64,000 bases of DNA from Streptomyces sp. NBC_01478. GTDB lineage: Bacteria; Actinomycetota; Actinomycetes; Streptomycetales; Streptomycetaceae. The stretch spans positions 744,001 to 808,000 of the forward strand of contig NZ_CP109444.1 of NCBI RefSeq assembly GCF_036227225.1, given 5' to 3'. Shown piece after piece: positions 8,094 to 16,361 of this stretch (within the stretch, counting starts at the first letter, position 1; every line of letters begins with the position of its first letter). Under the pieces are notes generated by a model. The model was not told the DNA's origin. It worked only from the letters and a program-made list of their open reading frames with translations, and ran no database searches. A program made the position numbers and the translations under genes.

Positions 8094-8513
8094 ATGAGCT
8101 TGAGCATCCGCAACCAGATCCCCGGCACCGTCACGGCCGTCATGCCCGGCGCGGTGATGGCGACCGTGAAGGTGCGCCTCGACGGCGGCCAGGACCTCAC
8201 CGCGGCGATCACGCTGGAGGCCGTGAAGGACCTGGGGCTCGCCGAGGGCACGGCCGTGCGCGCCATGATGAAGTCCACCGAGGTCGCGCTCGCCACGGGC
8301 CGGGTGGAGGGGCTGTCCATCCGCAACCAGTTGCCCGGCACGGTCAGCGATGTCGCCACCGGCGGGGCGATGGCCGTCGTCAAGGTCACGGTCGACGGGG
8401 GCGAGCTGACCGCCGCGATCACCAAGGACGCGGTCGGCGACCTGGGGCTGCGGACCGGTTCACAGGTCGTCGCGCTGATCAAGTCGACCGAGGTGTCCCT
8501 GGCGACCGTCTGA
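8094..8513 (+). CDS. Tandem Mop/TOBE molybdate-binding protein (molbindin-like)
   Basis: 139 residues, made of two Mop (TOBE) repeats of about 68 residues. Each begins LSIRNQ(I/L)PGTV and ends with MKSTEVALAT or IKSTEVSLAT. Two copies of 'R.N..PGTV' and 'ikst.v..a' define a di-Mop molbindin, a small cytoplasmic oxyanion-binding protein that stores molybdate or tungstate, related to the C-terminus of ModE and ModC. ATG 8094 follows GAGG by 9 bases. No ModABC transporter is near. The gene lies between a MOSC gene and a molybdopterin-fold oxidoreductase, so a role in molybdenum supply is reasonable. Confidence 0.9.
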   Translation: MSLSIRNQIPGTVTAVMPGAVMATVKVRLDGGQDLTAAITLEAVKDLGLAEGTAVRAMMKSTEVALATGRVEGLSIRNQLPGTVSDVATGGAMAVVKVTVDGGELTAAITKDAVGDLGLRTGSQVVALIKSTEVSLATV

Positions 8514-8668
8514 CGCGGGCCGGGCCAGGGCGCCGTAGCCGGAATTCCCCCGCGCGGCGGCGCACGGACGTGGAGCGGGACCCGCCGTCGGCCCCGTTCC
8601 GCGTGAGCGCCTACGCTGCCGGGACAGGCAGTTGTGACCCGGAGACCAGCGAAGAAGGGACGTCACCC

Positions 8669-9313
8669 GTGGCGAGCGACCGACAGGACACGGCCGAGGC
8701 CGCCGCCGACGCGTCCCGGCCCGTCCCGCCCGGGCAACGCCCTGTGCACGGATGGCCGGTCTCGCACTACGGGCCCGTCCCCCGCTTCCGCCCCGAGCGC
8801 TGGAACCTGCGCGTCCACGGCGCCACCGCCGACGGCGCCGAGCACAGGTGGACGTTCGACGAACTCGCTCCCCTGCCGCATGTCACGGTCGTCGCCGACC
8901 TGCACTGCGCGTCCGGCCCCACCTCCACCGACCACGAGTGGTACGGCATCCCCGCGACCGCCGTCCTGGACCTGGTGCCGCCCGCGCCGGAGGTCACGCA
9001 TGTCATGGCCTGGGCGGAGTACGGCTACTCCACCAACCTCCGCCTCGCCGACTTCACCGCCCCGCAGACGCTGCTGACCACGCACCACAACGGCGAGCCC
9101 CTCACCGCCGAACACGGCTTCCCGCTGCGCCTGGTCGTGCCGCATCTCTACGGCTACAAGAGCCCCAAGTGGCTGCGCGCCATCGAGTACCTCACCGAGG
9201 ACCGGCGCGGGTTCTGGGAGGAGCGCGGCTACCACACCATCGCCGACCCCTGGAAAGAGCAGCGCTACTCCTACCAGGAGCAGGACAACGACGCACAGCC
9301 TCCCGGTCGCTAG
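8669..9313 (+). CDS. Sulfite-oxidase-family molybdopterin-dependent oxidoreductase
   Basis: 214 residues. The sulfite oxidase molybdopterin fold is visible in FDELAPLPHVTVVADLHCASG, where the Cys would be the molybdenum ligand, followed by EWYGIPATAVLDLV, MAWAEYGYSTNLRLADF, GFPLRLVVPHLYGYKSPKWL and FWEERGYH. These match the YedY/MsrP-like or plant sulfite oxidase core. No Tat signal or haem/dimer domain is present, so it is probably cytoplasmic. In place of the usual basic stretch after the Cys there is GPTSTD. GTG 8669 follows GAAGGGA by 8 bases. The physiological substrate is unknown. Confidence 0.9.
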   Translation: MASDRQDTAEAAADASRPVPPGQRPVHGWPVSHYGPVPRFRPERWNLRVHGATADGAEHRWTFDELAPLPHVTVVADLHCASGPTSTDHEWYGIPATAVLDLVPPAPEVTHVMAWAEYGYSTNLRLADFTAPQTLLTTHHNGEPLTAEHGFPLRLVVPHLYGYKSPKWLRAIEYLTEDRRGFWEERGYHTIADPWKEQRYSYQEQDNDAQPPGR

Positions 9314-9350
9314 GCCGAAACCCGCGACGCGGCCCGACGATCACCACACG

Positions 9351-9356
9351 TAGCCT
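9351..9356 (+). promoter_or_regulatory. Possible -10 of a leaderless epoxide hydrolase transcript
   Basis: TAGCCT lies 7 bases before ATG 9364 and there is no ribosome site between. The -35 region is poor, so this is tentative. Confidence 0.35.
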
Positions 9357-9363
9357 CGTTCGC

Positions 9364-10368
9364 ATGGTTACGCATCGATTCGTGGACGTGAACGGCATCC
9401 GGCTGCACATCGCCGAGCAGGGCGAGGGCCCCTTGGTGGTGCTCCTGCACGGCTTCCCGGAGTCATGGCACTCCTGGCACCGTCAGATCGGCCCGCTGGC
9501 CGACGCGGGGTTCCGGGTGGTCGCCCCCGACCAGCGCGGATACGGAAGCAGCGATCATCCGGACGAGGTCGACGCGTACACCATCTTCCACCTGGTCGGC
9601 GATGTCGTCGGCCTGATCCGGGAGTTGGGCGAGGAGAAGGCGTACGTCGTCGGACACGACTGGGGCGCGCCGGTCGCCTGGCACACCGCGCTGCTACGGC
9701 CTGACGTGGTGCTCGGGGTGGCCGGGCTGAGCGTGCCGCCGCCGTACCGGGGGACGCAGCGTCCGATGGCCATGATGCAGGAGATCTTCGAGGGCCGTTT
9801 CTACTGGAACTACTTCGGCCGACCCGGGGTCGCCGACGCCGAGTTCGCCCGGGACACCCGCACCACGCTCCGCAAGTTCCTTTACTCCGCCTCCGGTTCG
9901 GCCTCGCCCTCCGGCGAGATCATGCAGCCGCTGGTCGACCCCGAGAAGGGCTGGCTCGCGGCCATGGAGGACCCCGAGGTGCTGCCGGAGTGGCTCACCG
10001 AGGACGATCTCGACGAGCTGACCGAGAGTTTCGCCAAGGGCTTCACCGGCGCCCTGAACTGGTACCGCAACCTCGACCGCAACTGGGACCTGACCGCGCC
10101 GTGGAACAACGCCGTCGTCACCCGCCCCGCCCTCTACATCTTCGGCGACCGCGACCTCGTGCCCGCCTTCCCCGGCACACGCGACCTCATCGACCAGTTG
10201 CCGAACGTCATGCCCAGCCTGGTGTGCCCGCCCGTCGAACTGCCCGGCTGCGGACACTGGACCCAGCAGGAACGCCCCGCCGAGGTGAACGCGGCGCTCA
10301 TCGACTTCCTCACGACCTGCGAGCGCGATGCGGGCGGTGGGCCGGGAGCGGGTTCGGACCCTTCGTGA
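9364..10368 (+). CDS. Alpha/beta hydrolase, epoxide hydrolase type
   Basis: 334 residues. The canonical features are HGFPESW (oxyanion hole, about 29-35), DQRGYG, the nucleophile elbow VVGHDWGAP with Asp99, a cap domain (about 140-230), the acid in FGDRDLVP and the base His298 in GCGHW. Asp instead of Ser at the nucleophile, with HGFPE and GHDWG, is diagnostic of soluble epoxide hydrolases and haloalkane-dehalogenase relatives. Epoxide hydrolase is favoured by the full HGFPESW. The substrate is unknown and the protein is cytoplasmic. It is preceded by a possible leaderless promoter. Confidence 0.9.
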   Translation: MVTHRFVDVNGIRLHIAEQGEGPLVVLLHGFPESWHSWHRQIGPLADAGFRVVAPDQRGYGSSDHPDEVDAYTIFHLVGDVVGLIRELGEEKAYVVGHDWGAPVAWHTALLRPDVVLGVAGLSVPPPYRGTQRPMAMMQEIFEGRFYWNYFGRPGVADAEFARDTRTTLRKFLYSASGSASPSGEIMQPLVDPEKGWLAAMEDPEVLPEWLTEDDLDELTESFAKGFTGALNWYRNLDRNWDLTAPWNNAVVTRPALYIFGDRDLVPAFPGTRDLIDQLPNVMPSLVCPPVELPGCGHWTQQERPAEVNAALIDFLTTCERDAGGGPGAGSDPS

Positions 10369-10442
10369 TCACCGCGGCCTGATCAGAGCCGGTCCGGGGA
10401 AACCCCTCGCCCCGGTGGCACTCGGCGGGAGATCCTCTGGGC

Positions 10443-10994
10443 ATGGAGTTCCTCTGCTATCACCGCGACCGGCCCGGCTCCCTCGCTCTGCGTGACGAAC
10501 TGGTGGAGGAGCACTGGTCCTACATGGACCGGTACGCGAAGGAGCTGATCGCCCGGGGCCCGACCCTCGCCGACGACGGGGACACCCCCACCGGAAGCGT
10601 GCACATCCTCGATCTGCCCGATCCGGCCGCCGCCCGCGCGTTCGCCTTCGACGAGCCGAACTACCAGGCGGGCGTGTACCGGGACGTCCTGCTGCGACGC
10701 TGGCGCAATGTGCTGGGCCGCACCATGTGGGACTTCCCCGGCGGCCGGACCGGCGGCGACCGGTACCTCGTGCTCGGTCTCGGCGCCGGGCAGGCCGTGG
10801 ACCTGTCCGTGCCGCCCGGTCGTGACGAACTGATCGCGTACGGGCCGCTGTTGTCCGACGACGGTGCCGCGTGGCTGGGCACGGCGGCCCTGCTCCGCGC
10901 GCCGGACCCGGAAGCGGCACGCGCCGTGCTGACCCGGGACCGGTATGCCGACATCGAGGTGCACAACTGGCAGTTCGGCGGGCGACCGTCCTGA
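10443..10994 (+). CDS. Duplicated YciI-like protein
   Basis: 183 residues containing two YciI-like ferredoxin-fold halves. The first (1-90) has the 'F....rpgs..lr..l...H..y' start and LIARGPTLADDG; the second (about 95-180) has LIAYGPLLSDDGAAWLG and ADIEVHNWQFG. The 'GPl..ddg' turn is the conserved YciI core, with the His in EEHWSYM as a possible active residue. YciI proteins dimerise; here a tandem protein may replace a dimer. Their function is poorly known, with muconolactone-isomerase-like folds and regulatory roles suggested. Confidence 0.8.
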   Translation: MEFLCYHRDRPGSLALRDELVEEHWSYMDRYAKELIARGPTLADDGDTPTGSVHILDLPDPAAARAFAFDEPNYQAGVYRDVLLRRWRNVLGRTMWDFPGGRTGGDRYLVLGLGAGQAVDLSVPPGRDELIAYGPLLSDDGAAWLGTAALLRAPDPEAARAVLTRDRYADIEVHNWQFGGRPS

Positions 10995-11108
10995 TGCGGG
11001 GGGACCGGCTCCGCCAACGGCGGGAGCCCGCTGCGAGGCATCGCCTCTCAGCAGGGAGGAAGCCGGTCATGGCATCGGCGCCGACCGTGGACTCATGCTG
11101 GGCGTGCG

Positions 11109-12152
11109 ATGAACCACAACCGTCCCGGAGCGGGTCCCCTCACCGTCACCGTCCTCGTCTTCCCGGGCGTACGGCTGCTCGATGTGACCGGCCCGATCGA
11201 GGTGTTCACCTCGGCCAACGACCTCGGCGGACGCTACCGCGTACGGATCGCGTCCGAGGACGGGGCGGCCGTGATCACCTCCGCCGGGACCCGCATCAGC
11301 GCCGACGTCCGCGTCGACGACGTGCGTGAGCCGTACGACGTGCTGGTGGTCCCGGGTGGTCCGGAATGGGAGACGCTGCTCAAGGACGACGCGCTCCTGG
11401 AGGCCGTCCGGAGGCTGCACGGCCTGGCACGGTGTACGGCGTCGGTGTGCACCGGCGCGTTTCTGCTGGCCGGCGCCGGGCTGCTGCGCGGCCGCCGTGC
11501 CGTGACCCACTGGCGTCAGTCGCGCCAACTGGCCGTGCGTTTCCCGTCCGTGCGGGTCGAACCGGACGCCGTCTTCGTGCGGGACGGGCCGATGATGACC
11601 TCTGCGGGTGTCAGCGCCGGCATCGACCTGTCCCTGGCGCTGGTCGAGGAGCACTGGGGTGCGCGGGTGGCCCGGGCGGTCGCCAAGGACATGGTCGTCT
11701 TCATGCAACGACCGGGCGGACAGTCCCAGTTCAGCGTCCGCTCCCAGGTCCCGCACTCCCGCCAGGAGACGCTCCGCCGCGTACTGGACGCGGTCGCCGA
11801 GAACCCCGGCGCCCCGCACACGCTCGCCACCATGTCCCGCCACGCCGGCCTCAGCGTCCGCCACATGAGCCGGCTCTTCGACGAAGAGGTGGGCACCACC
11901 CCGGCCCGGTATGTGGAGCAGGTCCGGCTGGAGGCCGCCCAGGTGCTGCTGGAGACCGGCGACGACCCGCTGCCGGTGGTGGCGCGACGCACCGGGTTCG
12001 GCTCGGCCGAGTCGCTCCGCAGGGCTTTCGTACGGCACCTGGGGGTGACACCGGGCGCGTTCCGGAGCAGCTTCCGGACGACCGGCGCGGGCAGGGCCAC
12101 CGCGAACAGCGGAGAAAGAGAAGAAGAAACAGAACAGGACGGACAGGCATGA
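11109..12152 (+). CDS. GlxA-type transcriptional regulator (DJ-1/PfpI plus AraC HTH)
   Basis: 347 residues. Residues 10-185 are a DJ-1/PfpI class-I amidotransferase-like sensor domain with VLVFPGVRLLDVTGPIEVF, VLVVPGGPEW and the nucleophile-elbow Cys in ASVCTGAFLLAGAG. Residues 225-320 are an AraC double HTH (LATMSRHAGLSVRHMSRLF and VVARRTGFGSAESLRRAF). GlxA-type proteins activate genes for small-molecule or quaternary-amine catabolism, with the N-terminal domain as ligand sensor. Its stop overlaps the next ATG by 4 bases, so the DUF6884 gene is co-translated and a likely partner. The C-terminal tail is Glu-rich. Confidence 0.9.
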   Translation: MNHNRPGAGPLTVTVLVFPGVRLLDVTGPIEVFTSANDLGGRYRVRIASEDGAAVITSAGTRISADVRVDDVREPYDVLVVPGGPEWETLLKDDALLEAVRRLHGLARCTASVCTGAFLLAGAGLLRGRRAVTHWRQSRQLAVRFPSVRVEPDAVFVRDGPMMTSAGVSAGIDLSLALVEEHWGARVARAVAKDMVVFMQRPGGQSQFSVRSQVPHSRQETLRRVLDAVAENPGAPHTLATMSRHAGLSVRHMSRLFDEEVGTTPARYVEQVRLEAAQVLLETGDDPLPVVARRTGFGSAESLRRAFVRHLGVTPGAFRSSFRTTGAGRATANSGEREEETEQDGQA

Positions 12153-12595
12153 CCGCCTACGACCATCTCGACCTCCTCAAGCCGGAACTCGTCGTCATCC
12201 CGTGCGGCAGCCGCAAACTGGACCGGCCCGCACGGGCCTCCGACCTGTACATCGGCTCGTACCACCGCGCGTGCCTCGGCGCGGCCGAGGCGCTGCGCCC
12301 CGACCGGCTGCTGATCCTCTCCGCGCGCTACGGCCTGCTCGACCTCGACGACGTCGTCGAGCCGTACGACACCCCGCACGGTGCGGCGGACTCCGTGACG
12401 TCCCAACTCATTCTGGAACAAGCCGCGTTGCGGGGCATCGTGCTCCTCGACCCCGTCGTCGCCCTCGGTGGCGCACGGCACGTCGGCCTGGTCCACTCCG
12501 TCTGGCCGCACGCCCTCACCCCGCTGACCGGAACCCGCGGCATGGGCGAGCAGATGGCCCGCCTCGCGGCGCTGCGCAAGGGCCCCGTCAACTAG
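12149..12595 (+). CDS. DUF6884 domain protein
   Basis: 148 residues. ATG 12149 overlaps the upstream stop (ATGA). Characteristic motifs are LVVIPCGSRKLDRPA with a conserved Cys, ASDLYIGSYHRA, and LLILSARYGLLDLDDVVEPYD. These match DUF6884, a small alpha/beta family related to the YaaA/archaeosine-type 'C(G/S)..K' proteins and sometimes found in mobile or defence contexts. The enzymatic activity is not established. Coupling to a GlxA regulator is unusual and may be chance or a regulatory pair. Confidence 0.75.
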   Translation: MTAYDHLDLLKPELVVIPCGSRKLDRPARASDLYIGSYHRACLGAAEALRPDRLLILSARYGLLDLDDVVEPYDTPHGAADSVTSQLILEQAALRGIVLLDPVVALGGARHVGLVHSVWPHALTPLTGTRGMGEQMARLAALRKGPVN

Positions 12596-12600
12596 CCACA

Positions 12601-13719
12601 TCAGGCGAGGGAGTTGCTCGGTTCCCGTGGCGCCGAAGGGGCGGTCCGGGTGGCGGCGTGGCGCAGGGTGCGGCCGGCCACGACGGTCCAGGCCAGGACG
12701 AGCAGCGCGTAGAACACGACGGCGGGCCAGACGAACAGCACCGAACCGGTGCGCGCCGCGAGGGTGCTGGTCGCGGTCACCAGCGCGCCGAACGGGAAGA
12801 TGAACGACCACCAGGTGGGCGCGAACGGCAGCCCGGCGCGGATCGTCCGCGCGGTCAGGGCGGTGGCGAGCGCCAGCCACAGCAGGGCGAAGCCCCACAC
12901 CAGGACGCCGCCCAGCAGTGCGAGGGCCTCGGCGCCCCGGGCGTAGAGCGCGGACAGTGCGCTCGGTGCGGCCGTGGCCAGGGCGCCGAGTGCCGTGACC
13001 GCCTGGCCCAGGGCCCCGAGGCCGATCCACACCGTGGGCACCATGGCGCCGGTGGGTGCGTCGTGGTGCACGAGGCGGCCGTAGAGCATGGTCAGGACCA
13101 GTAGGGCGGCGACGAGGCCGAGGCCGAGCATCGCGTAGCAGCCGAGGAGCAGGGCGAGCCGGAGTTGGCCGGCCGGGGTGTGGGGGACGAGCAGGGCGCC
13201 GGTCGCGGCGGAGACCATCGGCGGCACGATCGGCATCAGCCAGCCGCCGAACGCCGCGTCCGGCGCGAAACGGTGCCGGGTGATCATCAGATACGGCACC
13301 GCGCAGGCGGTGGCGAGGCCGAGTACGGTGCCGAGCGACCACAGCACCCGGTCCACGTCCAGCGCGGCGTCGAGCCCGATCACCCTGCGGCCGAGCAGCA
13401 GCGTCCCGGCGCCGACCGTGAGCAGTGCCATCGGCGCTGCGCCGAAGAACTGGGCCACGACCGGATCGGCCGCGTGCGACCGCAGCGCCCGGTCCCGGAG
13501 GCAGCGGACGGCCAGCACGACCAGCAGCAGTACGGCGCCCACCCAGACGACCGTGGCGGCGGCCGACAGCCCGGGGAGGCTCCGCGGCAGGGTCGCCGCC
13601 GCGTTGGCGACGATGCCGGTGCCCATCACGGCCGCGAACCAACTGGGACTGAGCGGTGGACGTGTCGTGCCGGGGGCCGTGGGCGAGAGGGAACGGGGCG
13701 AGGAAGAGCGGCGGATCAT
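12601..13719 (-). CDS. TDT-family (TehA/SLAC1/Mae1) anion transporter
   Basis: 372 residues with about ten hydrophobic segments between residues 25 and 350, the size and layout of the tellurite-resistance/dicarboxylate transporter family. PSWFAAVMGTGIVANA at the first helix and GALVTATSTLAA near the ninth match the family, whose members carry anions such as malate, sulfite or chloride. Substrate not assignable. The basic N-terminus is Ser/Arg-rich. It is convergent with the DUF6884 gene, only 5 bases between the two stops. Confidence 0.85.
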   Translation of the reverse strand: MIRRSSSPRSLSPTAPGTTRPPLSPSWFAAVMGTGIVANAAATLPRSLPGLSAAATVVWVGAVLLLVVLAVRCLRDRALRSHAADPVVAQFFGAAPMALLTVGAGTLLLGRRVIGLDAALDVDRVLWSLGTVLGLATACAVPYLMITRHRFAPDAAFGGWLMPIVPPMVSAATGALLVPHTPAGQLRLALLLGCYAMLGLGLVAALLVLTMLYGRLVHHDAPTGAMVPTVWIGLGALGQAVTALGALATAAPSALSALYARGAEALALLGGVLVWGFALLWLALATALTARTIRAGLPFAPTWWSFIFPFGALVTATSTLAARTGSVLFVWPAVVFYALLVLAWTVVAGRTLRHAATRTAPSAPREPSNSLA

Positions 13720-13827
13720 GGGCCCAACGTAGGGCGGGGTCGGGCCGTGTTGTCGGCCATGTCCTGATGCGAGGCTGCCGTGGCAGAAACCGAGGGGGCT
13801 GCCGTCAGCCCGGTGAGGCGCCGGTCG

Positions 13828-14259
13828 TCACTCCCTCGCGTCCGCCTCGTCGGGCCGTGGTGGCGGGGATGGTGTGATGGTGGCGTTCGGGAAGTCGCGG
13901 CCCATGAGGACCGGAGCGTAGTAACTGCCCCCGCTGATCGAGTTGTTGACCGCGCCGTCGCCGGTGCGGACCAGCTTCGCCTGTTCGTGCCAGGCGGCGA
14001 GGGCGGTGGCGAAGTCGGGGTCCAGTGCCGCGCGTACGGCCAGGGCCGTGCTCAGCGCGTGGGCCCGGGTCCTGTCCCCGGGGGCCTGCCGCAGGCGCGC
14101 CAGTTCGTCCTCGCCCGGCACCGGCCCGCCCGCGCTGTCGTCGCCGCGGTGGAACGGCCGCCGTACGAGAGTCGTGAGGCCCGTCCACACCTGTCGTCCC
14201 ACCTCGCCGCCCGCACCGCCGGCCAGCGACGCGAGCAGTCCTACCGACACCGGGTCCAT
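13828..14259 (-). CDS. Small STAND/NB-ARC-associated protein
   Basis: 143 residues from ATG 14259, with AAGGA about 10 bases upstream. The opening MDPVSVGLLASLAGGAGGE, then VWTGLTTLVRRPF, is one I recognise from Streptomyces proteins encoded beside, or fused to, NB-ARC/TPR proteins. The first 25 residues are Gly/Ala-rich and could insert in or associate with membrane. The tail has an SGGSYYAPVLMGRDF motif and ends in a Pro-rich stretch. It lies directly downstream of the wrecked NB-ARC gene on the same strand and is probably its former partner, now orphaned. Confidence 0.6.
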   Translation of the reverse strand: MDPVSVGLLASLAGGAGGEVGRQVWTGLTTLVRRPFHRGDDSAGGPVPGEDELARLRQAPGDRTRAHALSTALAVRAALDPDFATALAAWHEQAKLVRTGDGAVNNSISGGSYYAPVLMGRDFPNATITPSPPPRPDEADARE

Positions 14260-14282
14260 CTGGCACCATCCTTGACGGGGCG

Positions 14283-15240
14283 TCACCACTCCTGCGCAAG
14301 GAGGGAACGCTTGGCAGGGGGTCCCGGTTCCCGTCCGTCACGAAGTGCCGGGTCCAGGCGGGCAGGGGCGGCGTCGAGGCGGGCGCGTAAGTCCCGGTCA
14401 GGGTGGGTGAGTTCGGCCAGGCGGGTGCGCGGGTCGGCGAGGGCCGCGAGCGGGCGGTGCGAGCTCTCGGCAAGCAGTACCGCGGCGGTCCGCAGGGCGA
14501 GCGGCAGGCCCTCGCAGAGGTCGGCGACGCGTGCGGCGTCCTCGGGCTGGTCGAGGATCCTGGTGTCGTCGGGGTGGCCATCGTCACGGCGCGGTGCAGG
14601 AGCTGTGTCGCGTCGGCCGTGGCCGGCGGACGCAGGACCATGCGGTCCGTGCCCAGACCGCCCAGGTGCACCGGTGTCGTGACGATCGTGGTCGCCGGGG
14701 TCGGGTCCGGCAGGAGTCCGGAGAGCTGGTCGGGGTGCGTCACGTCGTCGAGGACGATGAGCAACGGGCTGCCGTCGCGGGCGAGTTCAGGCCCATCGCC
14801 CGCAAGAATCCGCCGAGCAGCGCGGAACCGTGCAGCCGTACCACGTCGGCGAAAGCACCCTGCCGGGGAACCGGCCCTGGGCGAGGGCCCGGTGGGCAGC
14901 CGTCAGGACCAGTTCCGTCTTGCCGCCGCCGACCACCACCGATGACCGCCACGGGACTGCCCTGCCGCGTGTCCCGCGCGAAGAAGGCGCTCAGGGCCGC
15001 CAGTTCGTCGTCGTGACCCGCGAACGCCGGGGTCGGCAGGGGCAACGCGGCGCGGGCCGACTGGAGTGCCGGTTCGGTCCTGCCGACGCCGGCCGGACCG
15101 CCGACTGCGGTGACGAGCACGACGGGTCCGCCCGTGCCGGCGGACGCCGCTCCGGCGGCCGGGTCCAACCGGCTCGGCAAACAGGCGAGTCGGGGACCGC
15201 GGCCGACGAACCCGGGGGACGGGCGGGAGTCCGTGCAGCG
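14283..15240 (-). pseudogene. NB-ARC (STAND) ATPase, broken by several frameshifts
   Basis: Reading leftward, family motifs appear in order but in changing frames: GFVGR (about 15215) and VTAVGGPAGVGRTE (about 15100, a P-loop with Arg for Lys); then a second start-like FAGHDDELAAL and, after a shift, VGGGKTELVLTAAHRAL (about 14925); back to the first frame for FADVVRLHGSALLGGFLRAMG; then LIVLDDV and a TTPVHLG sensor (about 14700); and after another shift LCEGLPLAL (about 14520), ending at stop 14283. Two P-loops imply fusion of two NB-ARC remnants or an internal duplication. No TPR region remains. No single frame encodes a working ATPase. Confidence 0.8.
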
Positions 15241-15392
15241 CCGGTGGCCTTGCGGATTCCGATGGTGCCCGGAATCCCGCGGGCACCCACCTGCCGGGTG
15301 CGCACCGCGTGAACCGGTGCGTCCCGGGTAGGAAAGGGGCTCGGACGTGGCCGGACGGGCGGTCGCTCCTTGTGTGAAGGGACAGTTGGGAC

Positions 15393-15761
15393 ATGACGTT
15401 GGAACAGGCCGCCGAGGGTGCCGTGGACGCGGTCGTCGTGAACGACGGACGCCTGCTGCTGGTGGACGTGCAGGGCGGGTGGAGCCTGCCGTCCGGTGTC
15501 CCCGAGGAGGCCGAGACGGCCCAGGCCACCGCGGCGCGGGCGGTGTACGAACTCACCGGTTTCCTCGTGGACGGCACAAGCCTTCTGGAGTCCGGGTCCG
15601 GAGGCGGCCCGGCCGTGGTGTGCCAACTGCTGAGCGACGACCCGTCGGGAGAGGCTCAGCTCACCGCGGGGCAGGTGCGCTGGGCATCGTTCGCCGACGC
15701 CATCACGGCCGGACTGCCGGCGCCCGTGCGCACCTACCTGGAGGGCCATACGCCGGTGTAG
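15393..15761 (+). CDS. Degenerate NUDIX-fold protein
   Basis: 122 residues. The fold is NUDIX-like: VVNDGRLLLVDVQGGWSLPSG, then the box region GVPEEAETAQATAARAVYEL. In the canonical box the catalytic helix reads RE-x2-EE; here it reads R-A-V-Y-E-L, so the metal-binding glutamates are partly lost. It may bind a nucleotide-like ligand without hydrolysing it, as the ligand-sensor NUDIX regulators do. No DNA-binding domain is attached. ATG 15393 has only a weak GGGAC upstream. Its immediate neighbour on the left is the NB-ARC pseudogene. Confidence 0.7.
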   Translation: MTLEQAAEGAVDAVVVNDGRLLLVDVQGGWSLPSGVPEEAETAQATAARAVYELTGFLVDGTSLLESGSGGGPAVVCQLLSDDPSGEAQLTAGQVRWASFADAITAGLPAPVRTYLEGHTPV

Positions 15762-15846
15762 GAAACACCGGCTCCCGCACGGGGGGTTCCACTTGGTACC
15801 CCGGCAGCGCGCCGCCGAGGCGGGCCTCAAGGTGGCCGAACCGGCG

Positions 15847-16278
15847 TCAGGAAGTCGCCTTCCGGATGCGCGCCAGCAGGGTCCGCAACTGCGCCCGGTC
15901 CTCCGCGTCCAGCTCGGCCGTCGCCTCCGCGAGTGCGCGGCCGTCGACCTCTTCCGCCTCGCGGTGGCACTTCCGGCCCTTGTCGGTGAGGCGCAGCAGG
16001 AACGCGCGGCGGTCGTGCGGATGGCGTACGCGCTCCACCAGCCCGTCGCGTTCCAGACTGTCGACGATGCTGGTCGTGGTCCGTGCCGCGACGCCGGTCA
16101 TCTCGCTCAAGTCCCGCATCCGGAGGGGCTGTTCGGTCAGCGCGAGCATCCGCAGGGCACGCAGCCGCGCGACCGAGGCCCCGCCCGCCCGCAGCCGGGT
16201 CTCAACGAACTGGCGCAACTGGTGCGTCGTCTCGTAGAGCTCGTCGACCAGGATGTCGCTGCTGCCGTGCACTGCCAT
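15847..16278 (-). CDS. MarR-family regulator of the divergent MFS exporter
   Basis: 143 residues from ATG 16278, with GGGGA 5 bases before it; an upstream in-frame ATG would start within the promoter. The MarR winged helix is visible: LRALRMLALTEQPLRMRDLSE, VAARTTTSIVDSLERDGLVER and HPHDRRAFLLRLTDKG (wing). It is divergent from the drug-efflux-type MFS gene, with a palindromic operator between them at 16336-16350. The usual arrangement is repression of both genes, relieved by an exporter substrate. A TACAAT -10 for this gene lies at 16312-16307. Confidence 0.9.
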   Translation of the reverse strand: MAVHGSSDILVDELYETTHQLRQFVETRLRAGGASVARLRALRMLALTEQPLRMRDLSEMTGVAARTTTSIVDSLERDGLVERVRHPHDRRAFLLRLTDKGRKCHREAEEVDGRALAEATAELDAEDRAQLRTLLARIRKATS

Positions 16279-16335
16279 GGCGTTCCCCGTTCCGCGGTGA
16301 GGGCCGATTGTACGAGCCGGCCGACGGCAATGAGC

Positions 16336-16350
16336 ACTCACATAGTGAGT
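16336..16350. promoter_or_regulatory. MarR operator palindrome
   Basis: ACTCAC-ATA-GTGAGT, a perfect 6-base inverted repeat with a 3-base centre, flanked by a looser TGAGCA...GCTCA outer repeat (16331-16357). It sits between the two divergent promoters and abuts the MFS -10 box. It is the typical size and place of a MarR dimer site. Confidence 0.75.
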
Positions 16351-16355
16351 ATGCT
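16350..16355 (+). promoter_or_regulatory. -10 box of the MFS gene, leaderless
   Basis: TATGCT ends 6 bases before GTG 16362. No ribosome site precedes that GTG, so the mRNA probably begins at the start codon. It directly adjoins the operator, so the bound repressor would exclude polymerase. Confidence 0.5.
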
Positions 16356-16361
16356 CAGCAT

